A stretch of 64,000 nt of DNA from Brachypodium distachyon. Taxonomy: Eukaryota > Streptophyta > Magnoliopsida > Poales > Poaceae. A program made the translations under genes and the position numbers. Below, piece after piece: positions 48,212 through 58,732 of this stretch. Below the pieces are notes generated by a model that did not search any database, had not been told where the DNA came from, and saw nothing but the letters and a program-made list of their open reading frames with translations. The stretch is from assembly GCF_000005505.3 (NCBI RefSeq), contig NC_016133.3, positions 4,650,001-4,714,000 of the forward strand, read 5' to 3'. Numbering within the stretch: the first letter of the stretch is position 1; each line of letters opens with the position of its first letter.

Positions 48212-50148
48212 TAAGTGTTAAACCCAACACTTGGATCCGAAGGAGTGCATAAGTTTGGTTGTTTAGTTTTTTTTTTAGACAACAATTAATAATTCGCTCT
48301 GGCTAGCTTTCTCTCTCCCTCATCGATTGGGCCGAGCCCTTCCAAACGGGCCAACCAGGGGCCATGTCAGTGCCCACGAGGAGATCATGAGGGGGGCCCT
48401 GGATTTTTTTCTGTTGAGGTCAGGGGACCTAGAATTAACGTGGATGATTTTTTTTCTGTTCACGCTTCCAGACTTCATTTCAATTTTGTAGTACCCGATC
48501 GTCCAGCAACACTCTGGAGCGATGGCACACTAGTCGCCAGTCGGCCAGGAAAAACAGTGCAGCTCCGTGCGACGAACGAGACGACCAGGAACATGCCACT
48601 TCCGGGTCGAGCCATACTTCCGTCTACGATCTGATTTCCGATCTGGAATAACAGTACTGAGCCAATCCCGTTGATCTTTCTCATGAGAAATGAGAAACGT
48701 TGTGACTCTCATCACTCACGTGAGTCACGTCTCTTGCTACAAGGTTTCGCCTGTCTGGTCTCATGGGTGTGTGGGCACGTTGAGAAGCTACTGTACGGCC
48801 TACGGTCCTGCTCGGGCCTCCGGCTCGCGGCGCGCCAAAAGACACGTATTATCATCTGTCTCGTACTAGTGGCAGCAGCAGCGTCTGCAGCCACTGCATT
48901 GAACGCCGCGGATCACCCAACCACCAAGCCACCACACAAGCACACAACCCCGTGCGCTCCCGAGCCTGCCAACTTCAGCCGGGCGACTTGCGTGATTGCG
49001 TCCGTCCATGCGGCAGGCTTTGGCTCGCCAACCCTCTGCTCCGCCCTCACGCACGAGAACCCCGTACCATCGGGCACGCCGCGGGTATCTTTCTTCTTCT
49101 GCTGCTCCTATTTGTTTGTTTTTTTGGCTCAATCAGGTCAGGTTTCAGCGAGTACCACGTGAACGCTTGACACTAGTGAGCTCGACGGCAGCACTTGTCT
49201 TTTTTTTTTCTTTTTTTTTTGCGAGGAACGGCAGCAGTTGTCTTTGCTCTCTATACGGATCTACCGATGCCGATTCCCATCCGCTGTCTCGATCGCATGG
49301 CTGGATCGGCGATACACTAGTACTAGGCAGGCAGCATCACGGATCGGATTCGCATGGACCGCCGGCGCCTACGGTGGATCTGCCTGGCGTTGTGCCTTTT
49401 TTTTTTTTCGGGGAACCTTGGCGTCGTGACATTGACGTCGCACATGAGTGCTCTGAACCTACGGTGGATCGGCATCCACATCTCTGACAGCATCAATAAA
49501 TTATTACACGTACGAGCGCTATGGACCCGATCCCCCGAGCAACTGAGCACGCATGTGGAATTTACTCAACTGAACCATCGCAATGCCAATGCTTGCCCGC
49601 AGTGGACTTGGATATCGACCCATCGTGTCTCAGACGTTATTGACCTGGGAACCGGAAAGAGGCGTTCGTTGAATTCCAACACAAAACAACACATTTGCTT
49701 AACTGAATCTCTTGACATTTAGTATGTGGCCACGGTTGACAAATGTGGACTCTGCCTGGCTCTCTGTATGCCCGACGCGAAAAATAACAAGATGATCAAG
49801 CAAAGAATGCCGTCCTATACAACCACCCCTAGTAATTATTCCTTGTTTACCTAGCGCTGACGCTTAGTACATCGTAATTATTGTACTCCAATATCTTTAT
49901 TTACCTGCTGATTGCTTTATTACGGGGGATCGCTCGCGAGTTCGTGTGTGCACGAAGATGATGGCCTGATGAGTGCGACAAACAGACAGAGCTGCTGAGG
50001 TTGCGTGGTCTTCTGATCTTCTCTCGCTTATGAACTTCAGAAATCTCTCAACAATTTCCTCCACCGATGATGATAACAAACCTAATTAATCCTTAACCCT
50101 CACTTCACAGCAGCTAATTAAGGGCGCAAATTAATGGAAAGAACCTCA

Positions 50149-51606
50149 TTACTGTTCCCCAGCAGCAGCAGCAGCAGCCACGGGGTCCTTATCTGCACGC
50201 GCGCCACACACTCCCGCCACAACCTCGTCCACGAACGCCTGCACGTGCCGGTCCGACGACCCGCCGGCCGCCACGGCCTTCTTCGCCGCCGCGCTCCATG
50301 CGCCCGCGTTCTCGCGCATCGCGGCGGCGCCCGGCCCGGCCACGGCGGCCTCCACGGCTTCTCGCACGACGTCCTTGCTCAGGGGCCTGCCGATGCGGAC
50401 GCCCATCTTGAACTCCTCCGTCAGGTACTTGGCGTCCGTGCACTGGTCGCCCCACTGCGGGAACGCCACCACGGGCACCCCCGCGGCGACCGTCTCCAGC
50501 GTGGAGTTCCATCCGCAGTGCGTGAGGAAGCACGCCGTGGCCGGGTGCGCCAGCACCACGTCCTGCGGGCTCCATGGCACCACGAGCCCGCGCCCGGCCA
50601 CGGCGTCCACGAACCCGTCCGGCAGCATCGCGCTGCAGTCGGGCCGCACCACCCACAGGAACGGCCGCCCCGTGGACGCCAGCCCGTGCGCCATCTCGGC
50701 CACCTCCTCCGCCGACAGCACCACCACGCTGCCCAGCGAGGCGTACACCACGGAGCGCGGCGGGTGCGCGTCAAGCCACCCGGCGCAGTCCTCGGCCGCC
50801 CTGATCATGTCGCCGCGCACGGCATCGGCATCCTCGAGTTCCACGAGAGGACCCACGGGGATGAGCGGCGGCGGGGCCGGGATCACGCCAGGGAGCGCGT
50901 CCACCGCGGCGCGCTCCAGCTCCGTGAAGGAGTTGACGAACACCCAGGACGCCTTGTGGATGGTGCGGAACTGGTTGAGGATCGCGTCGGTCAGGAGCTT
51001 GTAAGGGTTCGACGGCAGGAGGAACGACGGCACGTCAGCGACCGACATGGCCGGCAGCCCCGGGAGCTCGACGCGTGCTTCCATGTCGTCCTCCGCGGGG
51101 AACTCGACGAGCCCGTGCACGTGGTGGTAGTAGAGCGAGAAGACGGCGCACGACTGCACCCAGAGCACGGCGGCCGGGATGCCGGCGTCGTGGGCCACGT
51201 CGAGGGCCCAGGGGAGGAACGGGTTGCCCACGACGCACGCCACGGGCCGCCCCGCGTCGGCCTGGCGCGCGATCAGGGCGGCGAAGGCCGGGGGCCCGGT
51301 CGTCTCCAGGTGCCGCATCAGGTCGTCCAGATCCTTCCCGTCGAAATGGTCGTCCAGGAACTCGAACCGGATGCGGCCCAGGCCCAGGGCCACGCCGTCG
51401 CCGCCGGCTTCGACGCCGGAGGACGCCGTGATCTTGGCCCCCACGTCGGAGGTCGAGGAGAAGGTGACCAGGAGGCCCTTGGCCGCGAACCGCTTCGCCA
51501 GCCGGAGCATCGGGTTCACGTGGCCCTGCCCCGGGAAGCATATCAGCAGCAAGTGAGGCGGCGCCGTCGTCGTCGCGGGCTTCACCGCCGCGGCTTCCTC
51601 GCCCAT
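50149..51606 (-). CDS. Family 1 UDP-glucosyltransferase (UGT84-like)
   Basis: Intronless gene for a 485-aa cytosolic UDP-sugar-dependent glycosyltransferase that conjugates small phenolic, hormone or xenobiotic acceptors. The catalytic His is residue 29 (ICFPGQGHVNPMLRLAKRFA). The PSPG box runs from WSPQDVVLAHPATACF through HCGWNSTLE to FPQWGDQ at roughly residues 345-388. The final Gln suggests UDP-glucose as donor. The N-terminal HLLLICFPGQGHVNP pattern is close to the UGT84 (glucose-ester-forming) group, but the acceptor cannot be told from sequence. The ATG at 51606 (MGEEAAAVK) is used. The frame stays open 87 codons further upstream, but that part does not resemble a UGT. No lesion is seen. 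It lies 5 kb from CAD on the same strand. Confidence 0.94.
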   Translation of the reverse strand: MGEEAAAVKPATTTAPPHLLLICFPGQGHVNPMLRLAKRFAAKGLLVTFSSTSDVGAKITASSGVEAGGDGVALGLGRIRFEFLDDHFDGKDLDDLMRHLETTGPPAFAALIARQADAGRPVACVVGNPFLPWALDVAHDAGIPAAVLWVQSCAVFSLYYHHVHGLVEFPAEDDMEARVELPGLPAMSVADVPSFLLPSNPYKLLTDAILNQFRTIHKASWVFVNSFTELERAAVDALPGVIPAPPPLIPVGPLVELEDADAVRGDMIRAAEDCAGWLDAHPPRSVVYASLGSVVVLSAEEVAEMAHGLASTGRPFLWVVRPDCSAMLPDGFVDAVAGRGLVVPWSPQDVVLAHPATACFLTHCGWNSTLETVAAGVPVVAFPQWGDQCTDAKYLTEEFKMGVRIGRPLSKDVVREAVEAAVAGPGAAAMRENAGAWSAAAKKAVAAGGSSDRHVQAFVDEVVAGVCGARADKDPVAAAAAAGEQ

Positions 51607-52270
51607 GGCTGCTGGCGATCCCTGCTGCAAACGCAAGAAAACTAAAGGGAAGACTTCCTGTGGTTCTTCGATTCTGAGCTGGCCCGACTCAAACGGTACC
51701 CCGGAGCAAATGGGAGACGACGACAACCGGGATTGGTACCACGTTTGTACTCTCCTCTTTAGCTGCCGCAAATTTATACGGAAAATGGTTGCGGCGATGA
51801 CGTGTGCGATGCCGTGTCCGACGTGCCGTGATACAGAGACGCCGATCGGCAAGGCGTGTGCAGGCATTTTCTGCCGTCTGGGCGAGAGCTGGAGGGCTCA
51901 ACTTGGCCTCTCCATAGTAAATTTCACCGTTGTGAAATGCTGGAGGTACACGCGCGTAATGCTGATTCACTGTAACTGCACAACTTTGACCTGGGAGTGA
52001 ATAGGATATTAACCCGGGAAACAGCTGGGTGCTAAATTGTGGTTTAGCAGGAGTACTAATTTAAAGAAGTTTCGCGCAAGCAAGGTGCGCAATCTTGATA
52101 CAAATGAGGAAAATTAAGAAGTCGATCTAACGAACCTGCACCTCATCTAGAGATGGATTGGATCTCAGTATTAGTTTACGATCTACTACTGCGTATTTGT
52201 TAAGATCTTGATACGATCATGTAGCCAGTGACGTACAAGATCCAAACACAGCCATGCTAAAAAAAACATG

Positions 52271-52354
52271 CTCCCTCCGTAACAAATTAAGTGACGTGGG
52301 TTTGTAGTATAAAAATTACACAATTTCACGTCATTTATTTTGGGACGGAGGGAG
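52271..52354. repeat. Stowaway MITE
   Basis: The element runs from CTCCCTCCGTAACAAATTAA to TTATTTTGGGACGGAGGGAG with the paired AAGTGACGTG / TCACGTCATTT segments. The flanking TA duplication has been lost. Confidence 0.75.
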
Positions 52355-52553
52355 GACCTCCTCTGATCCCTGGGTCGAGTAATTGAAAGCAGCGGTGCAC
52401 AGGAGTACACTCTCTCGGCTGAAAAAGCAACTAACGTTCTGGGTGTCAAAAAGTTTCAAAACAATTAAGTATGCATTTGTCTGTTTTCTATATGCACGTG
52501 AATTTTCATCAGAAGCGAAGATTTGTGTCTTGTAAAGTAAGACAAATTTATTA

Positions 52554-52619
52554 CTCCCTCCGATACGTAACGAGTGTAGGTGATTAGTACAAAGTTGAGT
52601 ATCGGAGGGACCGAGGGAG
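52554..52619. repeat. Very short Stowaway-type MITE
   Basis: The 66-bp element runs from CTCCCTCCGATACGTAACG to TATCGGAGGGACCGAGGGAG with TA on both sides (52552-52553, 52620-52621). The right end appears to carry a short duplication of GAGGGA. Confidence 0.75.
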
Positions 52620-55192
52620 TACATTAAAATTAGTAAAAAAAATTGAAGTATTGGATTTGACTTTTTTATACAGACGAAAAATATCGATAAAAAATTTTAC
52701 AGGCATCAAAGTTCAAATTTCGTTTTGTATTTTTACGGTACCCTGAAATTAACGTGCCTATATACTTGTGGTTCCTTTTTTGTAGCGAGGGGACAGTTGG
52801 CTTTGTGGGCAAGGTGCCGACACCCAGCAGCTTTCGTTGCGACCGGCAACTTTTGGCACGGGTTCTGTTTAGCTAGCTACTAGTAGTTCCCAACATATGC
52901 ACGAGTGTCCACGTCGGTGCTTCTTAGCCAGAATAAATGTCCCACGAAATGCATGAACCATGTTCTACTAGTACTCACGCCAAAGATAAAAATAAAAGGG
53001 TGCTCGCACTTGTCTCATGGATGATGTACAGAAACTGATTTTTGTTTGATTTGGACACGAATCTATGCGCCTATGAAATATTTGGACAGAAAATAAAACA
53101 GATATGACTGAAATTTCGAAATATCTGGCGAAACTTCGTTACAAACAAGAGTCTGCACGTGCTCTCCATATTAGCACCTGTCATACAATACCGTTGTGGT
53201 GTACTTCCTCGCGGCAAGAGGCGAGCCCCCGAAAAAAAAAAGAACACGGCACTTATCCTAAAAGAACAGGAGATTACTCGTCCCCTTTTGGCCGGGCTCG
53301 ACCCAACTCTGCATGCCCTCAAAACCCCTGTGTCTGTGTGGCTCCGCCGCTGCCCGCTGGTGGTCACGTTGCACACGCACACGCCATTCCGGAGAGAGGC
53401 CAGCCGGCGGGACGCCTTTTTGCGGCTGCAGGCGCCCGGGTCCGTGTCGTGGTGAGCCGAGCACTGACGCACGGGTTTTGGCCGTTAGCTCAGTTAGTAG
53501 CAGCTTCCTTGCCCGATCCGAAGACACCTCGCCCGCCGACTTGTCCGTTTCGGCGGCGACAGAGGACTACGAGACTAGTACGAGTTGGCTTGTTGATTCT
53601 GGAACCTAGAGTGAAAGCTTTTCTCGGGCTGTTTGGGTGACGTCGGGCGCACCAGCGTCTCGAGCCGGAACTCATTTTGGGGATCGATAATTGGCTCGTC
53701 AAATAGCGACCTTCTGGAAGGGGATGGATTCCCGGTACGTATAGTATCAAAAGGGGGATATCCTCGATGGTTGGGACTTGGGACGGCGGCCTTGTTTGTT
53801 TATAGACGAGAGCTTAGCTGCTGCCTCGCGAATTTCAGGCGGTTGGCACGAAGAAAGCAATGCTTCGCAGGCTCCCATACGACCCATAGGGCCGGAAACG
53901 TCAGTATACGTGAAGCTTTTCTCTTTGGGTTTTCGCGGTTCACAATGACAGGACGATGTATCCAACTATCAGCTATCCACGTGGGGTCCGGATCCGCCTG
54001 AGGTCTCGGCGATTCACACTTTCACGGGATGGGTCCGTCTGATCCACGTGGTGCCCGGCCTCAGCAAACGTACGGGAACTCGTCAAATGGGAGTACTTGG
54101 TATGCGAAACACTTGCGGCCGTGCAGCGACACAGCGGTGGGCACGAATCGATATTTGGCTAATGTTTACTTGCTGCCATGGAGGCTCGTGGCGTGGGGCG
54201 TGGAGGATATGATTGTCGGTTAGGCAATCGAGCTCAGATGCAATATATATCAACGTGGATGCCAGACCAATCAGCTCGGGCTTCTCGGTCGGAGCAGGTA
54301 AGCATCCGAGATTCCGAGACACTTTTGTCAGTTTTACACAAGCTTTTTTTTTATGTGGAAGACGTGGACACCTTTTCCGATGACTGAGCTCAGCAGTAGC
54401 GTCGACTGGCAAAAATCAAGTCGTCTCCTATATATTGGAGAATGATCAACCCGTTCCTTGTGCACTGGGCACCATGCAAGGGTTGTACTCCATCCGTCTC
54501 AATTCAAATTTATTCAAATATGGATATATTTATGTCTAAAACAATTTAGAAAATATATGTAATTAGAAAGTTAATTGAAGTGTGGGAGAGAGGTACTCTA
54601 CGTTTCTCTGTCAGGTTACGGAGATACTTATTCAGGATACCGAAAACGTGCAGCAGTTTTCTTTTCCATGACCGAGCTCTCGCGGAGGTCGCGGAGCTGA
54701 CGGCAGAAGATGGATCGATCCGTGTGCCCACCATGAGCAGATGGAGATAGCAAACTTCAAGCTTTATTATACACGAACGTGCTGCTGTGCAGTGGCAGCA
54801 GCAGCGAAGGCCTGAATCCTGACACTGACAAGCAATTAATGGTGAACACCCAGACCAAATAGTGATGTTACTTCATGGTCCTGGGCGTACGTTAGTAAAG
54901 CTCGGGTTGGGCGCATTTTGCGGCTGAACCAAATATAGACTCGGTCACGCCAGAAAATGTCTCTAGAGTCTTCATTTAATTTACTGGTGTTTCCGATCGA
55001 TTGTACGTACACGCGACACGCCTGGTCCAATAGGTGTTTATACAGTGTCATGGTGATTCCAGCTTCGGTCAAATCAGCCATCGAAGCTATGCTAGATTCA
55101 CGTTCTTGCCGATGCCAGCCATCGAAGCTATGGCCCAACGGACTCTCCTTCTCTATTTCGCCATCGAAGCAAGCCTCGTGCCTTTTTCTTTA

Positions 55193-55310
55193 TGGGCCTT
55201 TTCTACTTTTTTGTTTAGTGGGCCTCAAATCTTTCGTGTAGCTAATTAAATCTTGATGGCCCTTTTCTACTTTTTTGTTTAGTGGGCCTTAAATCTGGAG
55301 TAGCTAGTTA
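55193..55310. repeat. Tandem duplication, ~55-bp units
   Basis: Two copies (55193-55247 and 55256-55310) share CTTTTCTACTTTTTTGTTTA and AGTGGGCCT(C/T)AAATCT, followed by GTAGCTA(A/G)TTA. They differ by a few substitutions and a small indel. The word CATCGAAGC also recurs just upstream. Confidence 0.8.
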
Positions 55311-57899
55311 GGAGTGGGGCAGGCCCCTAATATTTGGTGGCCTGAACAATTGCATGTACACGTACGGCCCTGGGCAGGGCCAAAGGTGTCTGATTTCAGA
55401 AGATGAGGGAAGAAAAAGTAGCACGAAGTACAAAATTTTGTTAGGCGACCATTAGTGAGCTGGGACAAGTTAAGCGACGAAAAAAAACCTTTTCTCTATT
55501 GTACATCGAGATTAGAGGAGTGAACACGGAAAGAGAACCGACATGTCGAACTTAGCCTCACGCTTTTTGAAGGACTAGATATGCGGAATTGCGGATGCTT
55601 TCCGGGACTTCGTTGTTTGTTCGTTTTTCAATATATTTTGGAGGCGTTTTGTTGTAGCTTTCGAGGCACGTAGTGATTTTCGACTCCGTATATTGCAATG
55701 TCCTTGCACAACGGGAGCAATCGTAACTGAATCGGCCCCTCTGATCCTAGCGAAGGCCTCATTTTTGCTTTCAAATTTCCGGAATTTTAATCGCGGAAGC
55801 TGGGAAGCAGCACCATCTACGAACTACGAACCATCACGCTCAACAAGCACTAAACCATGACAGGTGCCTACGTAGGCGCAGGAGGTCAACCGGTCACTCG
55901 TACCGTACGTACTTGGCCGGACAAGTGGACAGCCAAAAGTCACGGCGTCTTTTTTTTTTCCGAAAAGGAAGAAAACCACCGGTCACGGCGCCTAGTCAAA
56001 CGCCACGCCGGAAGAATTTTGCGACACGACGCGCGAGGAAAAAGCAGAGCACGGCGGCCTGCACGCACCTTCCTCGACCGCGGCGCGCGCTTCCTGAGTC
56101 CTGAGTCCTGACCAGCATCATACCGGTTTTCCTTCCCACCGGGAAAGCCATTCTTTTCTTCTTCTTTTTTTTCGGGCGGAAAGCCATTCGGCCGCTCCCG
56201 TCGATAAAGCTAGGACGCTTTCCCCCGTCACCCAAAGCCTCCTACGAATGAAAATACGCTGGAAAAAGGCTTGGAACGAACAAAAAACTGCCGCCCCAGC
56301 TCGCTGGGCGCGCCGGTGGCACGAGTATACTGCGCGCCAGGGCGTGTGTGAAGCGTAGCTGCGAATGAAGGAAACGAGCCGCCGTGCGGACGGACGCGGT
56401 GCGGAGTCCTGCATTTGCAAAGCGGCCGGCCGAATCGTACGTACTGTCCGTCGGTAGCAGCTGTCGCGAGGCGATTTCCGGACATTCTTCGCCGGCCAGG
56501 TACTGCTTTGTGTGCTACGTGGTCCGTGGGAACATCCCCCAATTTACCTGCTGTGAAAAAAGGCCATAAAAATTCCTTGCTTCTAATGACCGGCAAATAA
56601 ATGCATGGTCGTTTCTCTTCATGGGAAATGCACAAACAACTCGTAAGTCGCAAGTCTATATTAATTTATACTGACATTCAGTCAGTGATTCCTACTTGCA
56701 GAAAGAAACAGAGCATAAGGAAGGAAGGAGGTTCCTTGCATTGGTGAATGAATCGTGGTAATTAACTAACTTGAGATGCAAAGGATATTTCGCACTTCTT
56801 TTTTTATCTCAAGAAAGGAATATAACAAGAACAAGGGGTCAGTCTCGGATTCTAAAAGGTTTGCCATGACTGAAATATGTAGTGGAGAATGACTACGTGA
56901 TCAAGTACGTACTCCACCGACCACCGTGCCGTTTGGAGCAAAGCATTAGAAAAAGCGAGCTAGCCACGACGGACGCTTTGGGTAAAAGATTGGGCATTCA
57001 ACGGTATGAACGGGCTGAATTTCAGATCATACAAAGTGTTCGAAATTAAAGCGTGCTCTACATACTTGTGCATGCTAATAATCGGAATTACCGGTGCATG
57101 CTTTGCTACACGGCGAAGGAAACGCACTTCCGGCCGGATTTACTTTGAGTAGGTGGTACTCCAAACTGACTTCGCAATTTTGGAGCAAAGCAAGCACTCA
57201 TGCGTTCATTTCACCGTACGTGTATTTATCCTAGCATTAACCAATTTCTTCTCGAAATTGCACATATACACACACCAATGGTTCACTCCTGTGGGACATC
57301 ACTTATGAGTCATGACAGAGAACCCGTGTTTCAGATAGAAAGAGATACTCCTGATAGTACATTGGACCAAACTAGCATTGCGCTTTGCAGCGTCAACTAC
57401 TCAACTGTCATATTTTAAAACTGTCGATCACGCACCTGACCATCCTTCCTTAAACAAATACACTACACATACCAATTTAGTATGCTAGCTCAGGTTCAAC
57501 CTTAAACAACCCTCTCCCCAAGCAAAGACACACACAGTGGTCAAACTTAACGTGTAAATGCAACACGGAAAAGGCAAAGATTTGGTTCAGGATTTAGTGG
57601 TGGTTGCAGCCTAACGAGATCAAACCTACCTCCTCACCTGGCACCGGCCTCCGTTATTTGTCAACTCCCCAGCTGATTCAAAGTCCTTGCCGCGCACGCC
57701 TCGTCTCATCATCTATCCCCCCCCCAGCATGCTACGTCTCTCCATTTAAGCACCTCCAATTCCTCCTCCAGGTCGGCCATATTACGACCACTCCCACCAA
57801 ACACCTTACGTCCGTGCATGCGCATCATCTCCTGATCTCCTCCTGCTTCTGAAACCCAGACATTCTTCTTCTCTGCCGACGGTCACACACAAAGGCGCC

Positions 57900-58094
57900 A
57901 TGGCTAATTTAGGATCGATGGCGGCGTTCCGCACGGTGGTTACAGTGGTGATCTTGCTCCTGTGCGCGTTTGCTCTGGCGGCGGAGTGCTCCAGGCCTTT
58001 GCGCGGCCATGGCGGCGGCGGCGGGGGGCTACCGACGGCGGAATTGTTCGTCGTGGCGAGGGCTGGGCCGAGCCGACGAGGCGCGGGTCACTAG
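57900..58094 (+). CDS. Small secreted peptide precursor, PIP/PIPL-like
   Basis: A 64-aa open frame begins at an ATG with good context (GCGCCATGGCT) and starts MANLGSMAAFRTVVTVVILL. The hydrophobic stretch to about residue 28 (ending CAFALAAEC) is a typical signal peptide. A short variable, Gly-rich linker follows. The last ten residues are AGPSRRGAGH, ending exactly at the stop. This layout (signal peptide, variable region, C-terminal SGPS-like motif ending GxGH) is that of PAMP-induced secreted peptides and PIP-like precursors, whose processed ends signal through the receptor kinase RLK7 in Arabidopsis. Here Ala replaces the usual Ser before GPS, so the family call rests on a short motif. 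Single exon; the AT-rich sequence after the stop is probably 3' UTR. Confidence 0.7.
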   Translation: MANLGSMAAFRTVVTVVILLLCAFALAAECSRPLRGHGGGGGGLPTAELFVVARAGPSRRGAGH

Positions 58095-58732
58095 TGGTTG
58101 TGTAGAATCTCAAGCCATGGAGTACTCCATGGAACGTATCATCATGTCAATTTTTCTTCTTTTTTCAGTCTTTTTGCTCTTTGTTTCTTCTTGTTCTCCG
58201 GCTGTTTCATTTGTTCTTTCTGGTAGGTGTAATTTTTTTTTGTTGTATAGGCGATGTATATAGCTCATGATGTTGTGACAAAGTACTGTTAATATTCTTC
58301 CTTGGTGGCTAGCAACCTAGCCTCCTTTTCCCTCGGTTTCTTGGGTTCTTTTCCCCCCGGCAATAATATACTGTACAAGAGATTTAGCCAAGATTGTAAG
58401 CATGATGGTTTTGACCATATTTGCAGCTTTATTTTACTGGTTTTAATGATCATGATTGTCTGGCCTTGGATGCCTGCTCGTTGCATGTTACTCGGAAGAC
58501 CACGAAAGTGTTTCCAAACTTCTTTTGTCAAGCATCAGTTATTGTCTTTTATGCAAAACATAGTTCCAGAGGTTAAATGTGTGAAAAACACATATATACA
58601 TTGAAATTTAAGGTCACCTAGCTAATGGCCTATTCTAAGTCGTGTGCACGTAGTCATCTGTCATCTGATGCTTTTCAGAACCCCATTTCAGAAAATAAAT
58701 TAGCAAATGCCAGATAGGCAGCATTTTGGGCA
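58095..58732. other. Spacer between the PIP-like gene and SNRNP25
   Basis: AT-rich DNA between convergent gene ends, probably the two 3' UTRs. AATAAATT near 58694 could be used for polyadenylation. Open frames here are composition-driven, and no gene is visible. Confidence 0.5.

Larger units (their letters stand above)
44960..50148. other. CAD-UGT intergenic region
   Basis: This 5.2-kb spacer contains the transposable elements listed separately and several unrelated short frames (for example 45024-45443 and 45793-46029, plus), none of which I recognise. T-rich runs occur near 49200 and 49400. The 3' UTR of the UGT should occupy the last few hundred bases on the minus strand. Confidence 0.5.
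51607..57899. other. UGT upstream region and long intergenic spacer
   Basis: Beyond the UGT promoter this 6.3-kb stretch holds two Stowaway MITEs and a tandem duplication (listed separately) and several compositional frames (53104-53640, 53633-54001, 55857-56420) without family resemblance. Half of a Stowaway (CTCCATCCGTCTC near 54488) is visible. I see no supportable gene. Confidence 0.5.

Noticed and set aside
48671..49487. Plus-strand frames of 163 codons
   Set aside because: No conserved motif, no plausible start context, and they overlap T-homopolymer runs.
50189..51556. Several long frames on both strands over the UGT gene, including a 503-codon plus-strand frame
   Set aside because: Compositional shadows of the high-GC UGT. 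Only the minus-strand frame has catalytic and PSPG motifs.
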